The notes beneath the pieces were generated by a model. It worked only from the letters and a program-made list of their open reading frames with translations, made no database searches and was not told where the DNA came from. DNA of 18,528 bases from JAZLFH01 sp045615705 (GTDB lineage Bacteria; Bacillota; Clostridia; UMGS1883). Within the stretch, counting starts at the first letter, position 1. The number at the start of each line of letters is the position of its first letter. This document shows positions 1 through 8,470 of this stretch, one piece after another. The position numbers were made by a program, and so were the translations under genes. Location: positions 1 to 18,528 of the forward strand of contig JAZLFH010000003.1 of the NCBI GenBank assembly GCA_045615705.1, written 5' to 3'.

Positions 1-594
1 GTTTTAGCATCTGCCTCACCAAGGCGGAAAGAATTATTATTAAATATAGGAATTGATGCATTGGTTATGCCGTCAAATGTCGATGAGAGTGTGGCAGACA
101 GCCTTTCTCCCACGGAAGCGGTAAAGACTTTGGCATTTTTAAAAGCGACAAATGTTGCAAAAGACCTAAAAGACGATGTGCTTGTAATTGGTGCGGATAC
201 TTTGGTATATTGCGATGGAAAAAGGCTGGGTAAACCCAAAGACAAAGAAGATGCGGCAAAAATGCTTTCTCTTCTTTCGGGGAAAAAACACGAAGTTTAT
301 ACAGGGTTTGCTGTGTCAGATACTAAGGGAAATGCTGTTTCCAAATGCACCGTGGCGAATGTGTATTTTAGAGAACTTTCAAAAGAAGATATTGATTACT
401 ATATTAAGACCGATGAGCCTTTTGACAAAGCGGGAGCATACGGAATTCAAGGTCTTGGTTCAATTTTTATAGAGAAGATTGAGGGAGATTATTTTACAAT
501 AGTGGGGCTTCCGCTTGAAAAACTAAGTGAACTTATTTTAGAAGAATTCGGTATAAATTTGTTGGAGGTATACAATGAAAAACATAGGAATTGA
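1..594 (+). CDS. maf: Maf-family nucleoside triphosphate pyrophosphatase (5' partial)
   Basis: The frame is open from base 1 and encodes a 197-residue fragment, so the start codon lies just upstream of the window; only a few N-terminal residues should be missing. The fragment opens with the Maf signature S-A-S-P-R-R-K-E-L (fragment residues 4-12). It continues with G-A-D-T at about 64-67, L-G-K-P, and a C-terminal stretch K-A-G-A-Y-G-I-Q-G ending in G-L-P, all typical of the family. Characterised Maf proteins hydrolyse dTTP, UTP or modified nucleotides to the monophosphate plus pyrophosphate in the cytoplasm, acting in house-cleaning, and B. subtilis Maf is linked to septum arrest. Placement directly before mreB is common in Firmicutes. 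The stop lies 20 bp inside mreB, so the two genes are translationally coupled. An in-frame TTG at 61 is internal and would remove the catalytic N-terminus, so it is not the start. Substrate specificity cannot be read from this sequence. Confidence 0.95.
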   Translation, partial: VLASASPRRKELLLNIGIDALVMPSNVDESVADSLSPTEAVKTLAFLKATNVAKDLKDDVLVIGADTLVYCDGKRLGKPKDKEDAAKMLSLLSGKKHEVYTGFAVSDTKGNAVSKCTVANVYFRELSKEDIDYYIKTDEPFDKAGAYGIQGLGSIFIEKIEGDYFTIVGLPLEKLSELILEEFGINLLEVYNEKHRN

Positions 595-1585
595 CCTTGG
601 AACGGCAAACACACTTATATACGAAGAAGGAAAGGGAATAGTATTTAACGAGCCGAGCGTTGTAGCGGTTGATACAGACACGGGTGAGGTCTATGCAGCA
701 GGAAACGAGGCTAAGGCTATGCTTGGGAGAACACCCGGAAATATAAGAGCACTTCGTCCGCTAAAAGAAGGTGTAATTGCAGATTACAGTGCAACTCAGG
801 CAATGCTGAAATACTTCATTAAAAAGGTTGTGGGCGGATTTTCTTTTTCAAAACCGACACTTTTGGTTTCAATTCCGTCAGGAGTAACGGAAGTTGAAAA
901 AAGAGCCGTTGAAGAAGCCGGACTTCAAGCAGGTGCAAAATGCGTATATCTCATTGAAGAGCCAATGGCGGCAGCCATCGGAGCGGGGCTTCCGGTTGAA
1001 CTCCCGACAGGAAGTATGATTGTTGATATCGGCGGCGGAACAAGTGAAGTTGCCATACTTTCGCTTGGTGGAATTGTTACAAGTATTTCCGAGAGAAAAG
1101 CGGGAGATGAACTTGACGGTGCAATCATTAATTATTTTAAAAAAGAGTTTAACATACTAATAGGTGAAAGAACTGCAGAGGCGATTAAGATTGAACTTGG
1201 CAGTGCAATTCCGTTTGAAGATGACAGCGAAGAACCAGCTGTATATAAAGGACAAGACCTTTTGACGGGACTTCCGAGTACAATTTCGGTAAAGGCAGAA
1301 AATGTCCGAGAAGCACTTCGTGAACCTATTTACGAAATAGTTGAAACAATAAAGCAAACGCTTGAAAAAACACCACCCGAACTTGCGGCAGATGTAATGG
1401 AGCACGGGATAGTGCTATCAGGCGGAGGAGCATTAATCAGAGGACTTGACGAACTTATAACACAGGAAACAGGAATTAAGTGCTCAGTTGCACAAGATCC
1501 GCTCTTTTGTGTAGCAAACGGAACGGGAAAGGTTTTGTCGGACGAAAAATTTGTTCGGCTTATGAAAAGAACTACAAGACGATAA
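575..1585 (+). CDS. mreB: Rod-shape-determining actin homologue MreB
   Basis: This is a full-length 336-residue MreB. The actin-fold nucleotide-binding motifs are intact: phosphate-1 D-L-G-T-A-N-T-L (from residue 7), phosphate-2 D-I-G-G-G-T-S-E-V, and the adenosine motif L-S-G-G-G-A-L-I-R-G-L. MreB forms ATP-dependent filaments on the inner face of the membrane and organises the elongasome (MreC, MreD, RodA, PBP2) that inserts lateral wall peptidoglycan. The ATG at 575 has GGAGG at 564-568 with ideal spacing. The gene overlaps the end of maf by 20 bp and is followed 12 bp later by mreC. Its presence beside mreC, mreD and a class B PBP implies a rod-shaped or ovoid cell. Mbl and MreBH paralogues are close relatives, but the operon position supports MreB. 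Confidence 0.97.
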   Translation: MKNIGIDLGTANTLIYEEGKGIVFNEPSVVAVDTDTGEVYAAGNEAKAMLGRTPGNIRALRPLKEGVIADYSATQAMLKYFIKKVVGGFSFSKPTLLVSIPSGVTEVEKRAVEEAGLQAGAKCVYLIEEPMAAAIGAGLPVELPTGSMIVDIGGGTSEVAILSLGGIVTSISERKAGDELDGAIINYFKKEFNILIGERTAEAIKIELGSAIPFEDDSEEPAVYKGQDLLTGLPSTISVKAENVREALREPIYEIVETIKQTLEKTPPELAADVMEHGIVLSGGGALIRGLDELITQETGIKCSVAQDPLFCVANGTGKVLSDEKFVRLMKRTTRR

Positions 1586-1597
1586 AGAGGATAAACA

Positions 1598-2422
1598 ATG
1601 TCTGATTTTTCAAAACGATTTTTTATAGGGCTGTTTGCAACAACTGTTGTTGTGTTTGTTTTGATGGCTGTTTCGGCATCACATGTGGGAAAGCCGTCTG
1701 TTGTTTCAAATGCAATAGGAGTTGTAACAACTCCTATTGAACATGGGTTTTCTGCTGTCGGCAGATGGCTTTACGGAATATATGACTTTTTTAAAGATAC
1801 TTCAATATGCAAAAAAGAAAACGAGGAATTAAAGACAAGAGTCCGAGAGTTGGAGCAGAGTGTAAGATATACCGACAGTTACAAAAGCGAGAACGAAAGA
1901 CTGTTGGGATTACTTGACATGAAGGAACGATATGAAAATCTAAACCTTGTCGGGGCGAGAGTTGTCGGAAAGGACAGCGGAAGTTGGTTTAACACACTTA
2001 CGGTTAACAAAGGGAGTAATGATGGGGTTAAGTTTGGTTCTGTTGTTATTTCAAAAGACGGACTTGTAGGTTCTGTATATGAGGTCGGCTACACTTGGAG
2101 TAAGGTAAAGACAGTTTTGGATATTGAAAGTGCCATAAGTGCAATTTCTCCGAGAACGAATGACAAAGGTGTTGTAGAAGGCGATTTATCATTGGCAGAT
2201 ATCGGGCAATGCAAAATGACATACATCTCAAAAGGAGCAAAGATAGTTGCGGGAGATGAAATAGAAACATCAATGATGGGCGGATTGTTTCCCGAAGGAA
2301 TTTTAATAGGAAAGGTTGTTTCGGTAAGCGATGACGAACAAGACCTTTCACTTACGGCTATAATTCAGTCTGCCGTTGACTTTGAAAATTTAAGCGAGGT
2401 TCTTATTGAAAGAGGCGAATAA
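1598..2422 (+). CDS. mreC: Rod-shape-determining protein MreC
   Basis: This 274-residue protein has the standard MreC layout. A short cytoplasmic tail is followed by one membrane segment (about residues 8-26), then a charged coiled coil (about 72-112, rich in K, E, N and L). The rest is an extracytoplasmic beta-rich domain containing the diagnostic run W-F-N-T-L-T-V-N-K-G-S-N-D-G-V. MreC spans the membrane and links MreB filaments to MreD and to PBP2, which it activates. The ATG at 1598 has an AAGAGGA-type binding site a few bases upstream. The gene follows mreB by 12 bp and its stop codon abuts the mreD start. Nothing is truncated or unusual. Confidence 0.95.
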   Translation: MSDFSKRFFIGLFATTVVVFVLMAVSASHVGKPSVVSNAIGVVTTPIEHGFSAVGRWLYGIYDFFKDTSICKKENEELKTRVRELEQSVRYTDSYKSENERLLGLLDMKERYENLNLVGARVVGKDSGSWFNTLTVNKGSNDGVKFGSVVISKDGLVGSVYEVGYTWSKVKTVLDIESAISAISPRTNDKGVVEGDLSLADIGQCKMTYISKGAKIVAGDEIETSMMGGLFPEGILIGKVVSVSDDEQDLSLTAIIQSAVDFENLSEVLIERGE

Positions 2423-2423
2423 T

Positions 2424-2924
2424 GTGAAATATGTCTATAAGTTTTTGGCGTTGTTTTTAGCACTTGTTTTGCAATATACCGCCATTGTAAAAATTAATAT
2501 TTTCGGAGTTTCGCCGGACTTGGTAATTGTTGTACTTATTGTGATAGCAATAATATCTACACCCGTAGAAGGAGCGACTTTGGGATTTTTAATCGGTGCC
2601 GTTTCGGATATTCTGTTTGGCAGAGTGTTTGGAATTAACACACTTTTATGTATGTACACAGCCGTGGGAGTAAGAGCATTGATAGAAGCGGTTTACGGAA
2701 ACAGTGCAGGTGTATTTTCGCTTTTTGCATTTGTTTTTACATTCATTTATAAACTGCTTTTCGGACTTATGTCGTTTGTAATTTTCAGTGAAAAAGTTTC
2801 ACTTTTATTGACAATTAAAGTTATAGTCTTGTGCGGACTTTATAACGCCGTATTGATGATTCCTTCATACTTTATCATAAAAAGGTTCAGACTCACCCGA
2901 TTTGAGAGGGGAGTAAGACTGTGA
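2424..2924 (+). CDS. mreD: Rod-shape-determining protein MreD (GTG start)
   Basis: This is a hydrophobic protein of 166 residues with about five membrane segments. It carries the MreD-typical stretch G-F-L-I-G-A-V-S-D-I-L-F-G, followed by a conserved small-residue and aromatic segment. MreD is the integral-membrane partner of MreC in the elongasome. I chose the GTG at 2424 because AGAGG at 2411-2415 sits 8 bases upstream and the first membrane segment then begins after a few residues. A TTG at 2406 in the same frame would add six residues inside mreC and has no comparable binding site. An ATG at 2422 is out of frame. The GTG begins 1 bp after the mreC stop, and the gene end overlaps the next gene by 4 bp. 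Confidence 0.92.
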   Translation: MKYVYKFLALFLALVLQYTAIVKINIFGVSPDLVIVVLIVIAIISTPVEGATLGFLIGAVSDILFGRVFGINTLLCMYTAVGVRALIEAVYGNSAGVFSLFAFVFTFIYKLLFGLMSFVIFSEKVSLLLTIKVIVLCGLYNAVLMIPSYFIIKRFRLTRFERGVRL

Positions 2925-4951
2925 AGAAAAGATATATTGTCCTTTTTTCGGTAGTGATATTTTGTGCGGTGGCTATTTTAATTCAACTTTGCAATCTTCA
3001 ACTTGTAAATGGTGCTTATTATAGTGAACAGAGCGAGAAAAGACTGTTAAAAACTTTTTCGGTTGAAGCACCGCGTGGAGATATTTATGACAGATACGGG
3101 AGAATTATAGTAGGAAGCAGACAAGGTTACTCTATACAAATTCAAAGAACAAACAAGCAGAAAGATGAAGAAATTAACAGCATTTTAGATTCGTTGATTG
3201 AACTTTGTGCATCATACGGAGTTACTTCTTCGTCAACACTTCCGATTGAAAAAAGCACTAACGGGTATGTGTTTAGTTTTTCTGACGATGAAAGCGGAGA
3301 AAAGCAAAAATCGTGGGCAGAAAAGAACCTCTCGGATATAAATGCTTCACCGAATGAAGCGGTAGACTATTTGATTAATAAATACAAAATAGAAAATGTC
3401 ATTGACCCTTTTTCAGTGTTAAAAGTGCGTTATGAGATGCAACAAAGAGGCTTTTCGCCAAATGTCAGTTTCACATTTGCAAAAGATGTCGGTTTGGCAC
3501 TTATAGCATCAATAAAGGAACAGTCCTATCGATTTAAGGGAGTAAATATAGTTACACTTCCAATAAGAGAATATCCTAACGGAACATTGGCATCTCACAT
3601 ATTGGGAAGAACCGGAAGTCTGGATAAGGATGAATATGATTCGCTTAAAAATTCCGGATATATGATGAATGACACCATAGGTAAACAAGGTCTTGAAAAG
3701 CATCTTGAAAGTTATCTTCGCGGAGAAAACGGAGTTATGAGTGTAGAACAGACAGACGGCGGAAGGTCTGTAAACATCGTAAATACAAAAAGTGCCGTAA
3801 AGGGCGACAATGTCAGATTGACAATAGACATTGAACTTCAAAAGGTGGCGGAAGAAGCACTTGCGGAAAATATTCATAATGTCAGAGCAAATGCAACTTC
3901 CACAGCCACGGGAAGTAACGCATTTTGCGGTGCAATAGTTGTGATGGATGTCAGAAACGGAGAAATTTTGGCAATTGCATCATATCCGACATATAATCCG
4001 GTTGATTTTTCACAAAAATACGGTGAACTTGCGACAGATTTTAGAAAACCACTTCTGAACAGAGCAATTTCAGGTGCGTATGAGCCCGGTTCTACATTTA
4101 AAATGCTGACTGCAATCGCAGGACTTGAAGAGGGCGTAATTACGCCGAGTGAAGTTATCATTGACCAAGGAGTTTACAGATACTACACAGGTTATCAGCC
4201 AAGGTGTTGGATATATTCAAACGGAAATGCAACACACGGAGCGGAAACCGTCAGTGAAGCAATCAGGGATTCGTGTAATTATTTCTTTTACGAAACAGGA
4301 AGAAGACTTACCATTGAAAATATTGACAAGTACGCAACACTTTTCGGACTTGGGGAAAACAGCGGTATAGAACTTGAATCAGAAGAACGAACCGGAAATA
4401 TGGCAGGTCCCGAGAGTCGCAAAAAATCGGGACAGGAGTGGTATCCCGGCGATACACTTCAAACAGCAATAGGTCAGTCGGACACGCTTATTACACCAAT
4501 TCAGCTTGTAAGTTATATTTCAACAGTTGCAAATGGCGGAACAAGGTACAGACCACATCTTGTAAAGCAGATAATATCAAAAAACGGCAAGGATATCACG
4601 GTAAGTCCGGAAGTTCTTGCAAAAGTGGAAATGAAAGATTCGACATACAGGGCAGTTACGAACGGAATGCATATGGTCGTAACGGAAGGAACGGCACGCT
4701 CGGCATTTATGGGTTGCAATGTAGATGTAGCGGCAAAAACCGGTTCTGCTCAACTTGGAAAAGGACTTACAAACGGTGTGTTTGTAGCGTATGCCCCATT
4801 TGAGAAACCACAGATAGCGGTTGCCGCTGTTATTGAAAAAGCAGGTGGCGGAGGAAGTGTTGCACCTTGTGTAAGAAAAGTAATTGAGGCGTATTTTAAC
4901 AGCGAAGTAGAATCTGATACGATTAAAAAAGCGGGAACTCTTATTCCGTAA
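2921..4951 (+). CDS. mrdA: Class B penicillin-binding protein, PBP2 type
   Basis: This is a 676-residue monofunctional D,D-transpeptidase that cross-links peptidoglycan stem peptides on the outer face of the membrane. It has an N-terminal signal anchor (about residues 5-24) and the class B dimerisation-domain motif P-R-G-D-I-Y-D-R-Y-G at 51-60. The catalytic motifs are complete: S-T-F-K (Ser391, Lys394), S-C-N at 451-453 and K-T-G at 606-608. No C-terminal PASTA domain is present, which argues against a PBP2x/SpoVD-like identity. Position directly after mreBCD supports the elongation-specific PBP2. The start is GTG at 2921, with GAGGGGAG about 9 bases upstream, and overlaps the mreD stop by 4 bp. 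The usual SEDS glycosyltransferase partner RodA is not encoded next to it in this window. Confidence 0.93.
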   Translation: MKKRYIVLFSVVIFCAVAILIQLCNLQLVNGAYYSEQSEKRLLKTFSVEAPRGDIYDRYGRIIVGSRQGYSIQIQRTNKQKDEEINSILDSLIELCASYGVTSSSTLPIEKSTNGYVFSFSDDESGEKQKSWAEKNLSDINASPNEAVDYLINKYKIENVIDPFSVLKVRYEMQQRGFSPNVSFTFAKDVGLALIASIKEQSYRFKGVNIVTLPIREYPNGTLASHILGRTGSLDKDEYDSLKNSGYMMNDTIGKQGLEKHLESYLRGENGVMSVEQTDGGRSVNIVNTKSAVKGDNVRLTIDIELQKVAEEALAENIHNVRANATSTATGSNAFCGAIVVMDVRNGEILAIASYPTYNPVDFSQKYGELATDFRKPLLNRAISGAYEPGSTFKMLTAIAGLEEGVITPSEVIIDQGVYRYYTGYQPRCWIYSNGNATHGAETVSEAIRDSCNYFFYETGRRLTIENIDKYATLFGLGENSGIELESEERTGNMAGPESRKKSGQEWYPGDTLQTAIGQSDTLITPIQLVSYISTVANGGTRYRPHLVKQIISKNGKDITVSPEVLAKVEMKDSTYRAVTNGMHMVVTEGTARSAFMGCNVDVAAKTGSAQLGKGLTNGVFVAYAPFEKPQIAVAAVIEKAGGGGSVAPCVRKVIEAYFNSEVESDTIKKAGTLIP

Positions 4952-4964
4952 AGGAGAGTTAAAA

Positions 4965-5735
4965 TTGGGAAAATCAATAGTAATAACCGGCGGTAAGGGC
5001 GGTGTCGGTAAAAGTGTTTGCACGGCAAATATAGGGAGTCAACTTGCAAAAAGGGGCAAACGAGTCATTTTGGCAGATGCCGATATTGGGCTTCGAAATC
5101 TTGATATACTTTTAGGTATGCAGGAAAAAATTGTCTATGATATTGTTGATGTGGCAAAGGGTATTTGCAGTGTAGAAAAGGCAATTTTAAAAGACAAAAG
5201 AGAAAACCTGTTCTTTATGCCCGCCGCACAAGGAAAAAATAAAGATGTGTTGAATCCTACACAAATGAAAAATGTTGTGTCAAAACTTAAAGAAAGTTTT
5301 GATTATGTATTAATAGACTGTCCGGCAGGAATAGAAAAAGGATTTGAGAACGCAGTATCATCGGCAGATTTAGCGATAGTCGTGATAAATCCCGAAGAAA
5401 CTTCAATAAGAGATGCTGATAGAGTGATTTCACTTCTTGATAAGTATTCTAAAGCCGAAGTAAAACTTTTGGTGAACAAGTTTAAAGTCAAACTTGCAAA
5501 GAGCGGAAAAGTGCCGGCAGTAGATGAGATGATTGAAAGGTTGTCGGTTACGCTTTTGGGAATAGTCCCGGAGTATGATTTTTGTGATTCCTTAATAAGT
5601 GATAAAAGAGGAATCGCACAAAAAGCGTTTTACAATATTGCGGGCAGGTTAGACGGAGAAACACTTCCGATTATAAGACCGTTTCGAGGTGCAATTACAA
5701 GCAGAAAAAGGAAAAAGAGGGAGGCAAAACAATGA
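4965..5735 (+). CDS. minD: Septum-site ATPase MinD (TTG start, atypical C-terminus)
   Basis: This 256-residue ParA/MinD-type ATPase has the deviant Walker A K-G-G-V-G-K-S (residues 11-17). It also has the MinD-like segment D-A-D-I-G-L-R-N-L-D (38-47), D-C-P-A-G (118-122) and N-P-E with S-I-R-D-A-D-R (142-153), which together distinguish MinD from Soj/ParA. MinD binds the membrane as an ATP dimer and recruits the division inhibitor MinC. The TTG at 4965 is supported by AAAGGAG just upstream, and the Walker A is then correctly placed. Two oddities are visible. Neither minC before it nor minE after it is present. The C-terminus ends in a highly basic tail (R-K-R-K-K-R-E-A-K-Q) instead of the amphipathic membrane-targeting helix. 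The gene overlaps the following one by 4 bp. Confidence 0.9.
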   Translation: MGKSIVITGGKGGVGKSVCTANIGSQLAKRGKRVILADADIGLRNLDILLGMQEKIVYDIVDVAKGICSVEKAILKDKRENLFFMPAAQGKNKDVLNPTQMKNVVSKLKESFDYVLIDCPAGIEKGFENAVSSADLAIVVINPEETSIRDADRVISLLDKYSKAEVKLLVNKFKVKLAKSGKVPAVDEMIERLSVTLLGIVPEYDFCDSLISDKRGIAQKAFYNIAGRLDGETLPIIRPFRGAITSRKRKKREAKQ

Positions 5736-6139
5736 ACATTGCATTGATAGCCCATAACACAAAAAAAGAACTTATGGTACAGTTTTGTATAGCATATAAA
5801 GGTATTTTGTCAAAGCACAATTTGTGTGCGACAGGTACTACCGGAGGACTTATTACGGAGGCAACAGGACTTAATGTTCAAAGGTTTTTACCGGGAGCAC
5901 AAGGCGGTGCCCAGCAGATTGGAGCAAGAATTGCTTATAACGAAATTGACCTTTTGCTGTTTTTCAGAGACCCGCTTTCAAATTATTCTCATGAATCGGA
6001 TATGACAAGTCTTTTCAGGCTTTGCGATGTACATCAAATTCCGCTCGCTACAAATATTGCAACGGCGGAAGTCTTAATTCACGGATTAGAGCGTGGAGAT
6101 CTTGATTGGCGTGATATTGTCAACCCAAAGAATAAGTAA
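5732..6139 (+). CDS. mgsA: Methylglyoxal synthase homologue with altered active site
   Basis: This is a full-length 135-residue MgsA-fold protein. MgsA converts dihydroxyacetone phosphate to methylglyoxal and phosphate as an overflow bypass of glycolysis. Family landmarks are present: A-L-I-A-H near the start, the phosphate loop A-T-G-T-T-G (33-38), F-F-R-D-P-L (Asp80), His87, Asp90 and A-T-N-I-A-T-A-E. However, the catalytic loop reads G-G-A-Q-Q where characterised enzymes have G-G-D-Q-Q, so Ala60 replaces E. coli Asp71. Asn9 replaces Asp20, and Pro54 replaces the phosphate-contacting Ser65. Lys12, equivalent to Lys23, is kept. The homology call is firm, but I infer that catalysis is weak, altered or lost. 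The gene overlaps minD by 4 bp, an order also seen in other clostridia. Confidence 0.85.
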   Translation: MNIALIAHNTKKELMVQFCIAYKGILSKHNLCATGTTGGLITEATGLNVQRFLPGAQGGAQQIGARIAYNEIDLLLFFRDPLSNYSHESDMTSLFRLCDVHQIPLATNIATAEVLIHGLERGDLDWRDIVNPKNK

Positions 6140-6179
6140 CATATAATTTTCATAATGTGTTTTGAAAGGACTGATTTAA

Positions 6180-6659
6180 ATGAACATTGATGAAGCAATG
6201 AAAATTCTTACAACAAAGGGTGCATTTTTGAATGTAAAAAACGGCGAAGAATTGAACACTATGGCTATAAGTTGGGGCGCGGTAGGATATATGTGGAGCA
6301 GAAAAGTGTTCATAGCAATGGTCAGAGAGAGCCGTTTTACGCATCATATAATTACGAGTGCAAATGATTTTACGGTCAGCATACCGCTTGACGACAGTTT
6401 AAAAAAAGAATTGGCACATTGCGGAGCATTTTCAGGGCGAAACGAGAATAAATTTGAAACTTGTAACCTTAAAACAAAAAATTCAAAAAAGGTTGAAACA
6501 CCTGTAATAGACGGAAATGTGTATAATGTTGAGTGCATAATAAAGATGAAAACGACACCGGAGTTTTCAGACTTTGTGCCGGACATTTTGAATTCGTTTT
6601 ATAAGGACAACGATAAGCATACATTTATCTTTGGAGAAATTGTAGAAAACTACGCTTGA
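6180..6659 (+). CDS. Flavin reductase-like (FMN-binding) protein
   Basis: This 159-residue protein resembles the flavin reductase-like domain family (flavoredoxin type). Recognisable elements are A-I-S-W-G-A-V-G-Y-M-W near residue 30, V-R-E-S-R-F-T-H after it, F-T-V-S-I-P, and H-C-G-A-F-S-G-R near residue 80. Members bind FMN as dimers in the cytoplasm and carry out small electron-transfer reactions; the physiological partner cannot be predicted here. The ATG at 6180 is preceded by GAAAGGA about 8 bases upstream. It lies 40 bp after the mgsA homologue and 14 bp before lepA, so it is probably co-transcribed with both. It is cytoplasmic, with no signal peptide. Confidence 0.82.
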   Translation: MNIDEAMKILTTKGAFLNVKNGEELNTMAISWGAVGYMWSRKVFIAMVRESRFTHHIITSANDFTVSIPLDDSLKKELAHCGAFSGRNENKFETCNLKTKNSKKVETPVIDGNVYNVECIIKMKTTPEFSDFVPDILNSFYKDNDKHTFIFGEIVENYA

Positions 6660-6673
6660 TGAGAGGAAATTAA

Positions 6674-8470
6674 ATGCAGGACAACATAAGAAATTTTTGC
6701 ATTATTGCACACATTGACCACGGCAAAAGCACGCTTGCAGACCGTTTGCTCGAAATGACAGGCGGTGTTGAAAGCCGTGAAATAAAAGAACAGATGCTTG
6801 ATAATATGGAACTTGAACAAGAGCGTGGAATTACCATAAAGGCTCGTGCTGTAAGGCTTAATTATAAAGCACCTGACGGAAAGGATTATGTCTTAAATTT
6901 GATTGATACGCCCGGGCATGTTGATTTTAACTATGAGGTTTCAAGAAGCCTTGCGGCATGTGAAGGGGCACTTTTGGTAGTTGACGCATCTCAGGGAATT
7001 GAAGCACAAACCCTTGCAAACACATACTTAGCGATTGAGCATAATCTTGAAATACTTCCCGTAATAAACAAAATAGACCTCCCGAGTGCAAGACCCGATG
7101 AAGTCATAGAAGAAATAGAAGACATAATCGGAATCCCGGCACATGATGCACCTAAGGTCAGTGCAAAGCAGGGAATCAATATTGAAAAGTTACCCGATTA
7201 TATTGTTAATAACATTCCTGCACCTGCCGGCGATGAGAACAAGCCTACGAGAGCACTTATTTTTGACTCATACTATGACAGTTATAAAGGTGTAATTGTT
7301 TATGTAAGAGTTATGGACGGAAAAATTAAGGCAGGAAGTCGCATTAGATTCATGTCAAACGGCAAGGAGTTTGATGTGGTTGAAGTCGGTTATATGAACG
7401 CAAACAATGTTGAGCCGTCAAAAGAACTTAAAGCAGGTGAGGTCGGTTATATTGCGGCAAGTATTAAGAGCGTTGACGACACACGAGTCGGAGATACCGT
7501 AACGGTTATCGATAATCCTGCAACGCAGCCGCTTCCGGGATATCGAAAAGTAAATCCTATGGTTTATTGCGGTATATATCCATCTGACGGAGCGAGATAT
7601 GATGACTTAAAAGACGCACTTTATAAGCTCAAACTAAATGATGCCGCACTTGACTTTGAACCCGAAACAAGTGTGGCGTTGGGTTTCGGTTTCAGATGCG
7701 GATTTTTAGGTCTTTTGCATATGGAAATAATTCAGGAAAGATTAGAACGAGAGTTTAATCTTGATTTGGTAACAACCGCACCGAGCGTTATATACAGAAT
7801 AACTCTTACAAACGGAAGTGTTGAGTATATAGCGAACCCGACAAATATGCCACCGGCAGCAAGTATAAGTATGACGGAAGAGCCTTTTGTGAAGGCAAAT
7901 ATTTTCGTGCCGAGTGAATTTGTCGGTGCCATAATGGAACTTTGCCAAGAAAGAAGAGGCACATATAAAGATATGCGTTTCATTGATAAAGACAGGGCAG
8001 AACTTCATTATGACCTTCCGCTTAATGAAATCATATATGACTTTTTTGATGCCTTAAAAAGTCGAAGTCGCGGATATGCTTCACTTGACTATGAATTTTC
8101 GGGATATGTAAAGAGTGAACTTGTAAAACTCGATATTCTTTTAAACGGAGATATGGTAGATGCACTTTCGTTTATAGTTCATTCTTCAAAATCTTATGCT
8201 CGCGGCAGGAGAATTGCCGAGAAGTTAAAAGAAGCAATCCCGAGACAACTCTTTGAAGTGCCGATACAAGCCGCAATAGGCGGAAAAATTATAGCGAGAG
8301 AAACCGTCAAAGCAATGCGTAAAGATGTTTTGGCAAAATGCTACGGCGGTGATATTACAAGAAAGAAAAAACTGCTCGAAAAACAAAAGGAAGGAAAGAA
8401 GCGTATGCGTCAGGTCGGTTCCGTTGAGGTTCCGCAGGAGGCGTGTATGTCTGTCTTAAAGCTTGATTGA
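6674..8470 (+). CDS. lepA: Elongation factor 4 (LepA)
   Basis: This is a complete 598-residue LepA, the ribosome-associated translational GTPase implicated in back-translocation and ribosome assembly under stress. GTPase motifs are intact: G1 A-H-I-D-H-G-K-S-T (12-20), the G2 region R-G-I-T-I-K-A (51-57), G3 D-T-P-G-H (78-82) and G4 N-K-I-D (132-135). The LepA-specific C-terminal domain follows, with conserved G-G-D-I-T-R-K-K-K-L-L-E-K-Q-K-E-G-K-K-R-M, and the protein ends in the usual V-L-K-L-D type tail. The absence of an EF-G domain IV and the presence of this tail separate it from EF-G. The start has GAGAGGA upstream. The stop codon overlaps the hemW start by 1 bp. Confidence 0.98.
   Translation: MQDNIRNFCIIAHIDHGKSTLADRLLEMTGGVESREIKEQMLDNMELEQERGITIKARAVRLNYKAPDGKDYVLNLIDTPGHVDFNYEVSRSLAACEGALLVVDASQGIEAQTLANTYLAIEHNLEILPVINKIDLPSARPDEVIEEIEDIIGIPAHDAPKVSAKQGINIEKLPDYIVNNIPAPAGDENKPTRALIFDSYYDSYKGVIVYVRVMDGKIKAGSRIRFMSNGKEFDVVEVGYMNANNVEPSKELKAGEVGYIAASIKSVDDTRVGDTVTVIDNPATQPLPGYRKVNPMVYCGIYPSDGARYDDLKDALYKLKLNDAALDFEPETSVALGFGFRCGFLGLLHMEIIQERLEREFNLDLVTTAPSVIYRITLTNGSVEYIANPTNMPPAASISMTEEPFVKANIFVPSEFVGAIMELCQERRGTYKDMRFIDKDRAELHYDLPLNEIIYDFFDALKSRSRGYASLDYEFSGYVKSELVKLDILLNGDMVDALSFIVHSSKSYARGRRIAEKLKEAIPRQLFEVPIQAAIGGKIIARETVKAMRKDVLAKCYGGDITRKKKLLEKQKEGKKRMRQVGSVEVPQEACMSVLKLD

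Noticed and set aside
61..594. TTG at 61 as the maf start
   Set aside because: The upstream in-frame sequence encodes the essential S-A-S-P-R-R motif, so the gene begins before the window.
4577..5049. Long open frames on the minus strand across the PBP2-minD junction
   Set aside because: They are antisense to well-supported genes, have no family resemblance and are not preceded by convincing binding sites.
6140..6179. Possible terminator between the mgsA homologue and the flavin reductase gene
   Set aside because: ACAT/ATGT can pair across an AT-rich loop, but the stem is only 4 bp and the T tract is short and interrupted.
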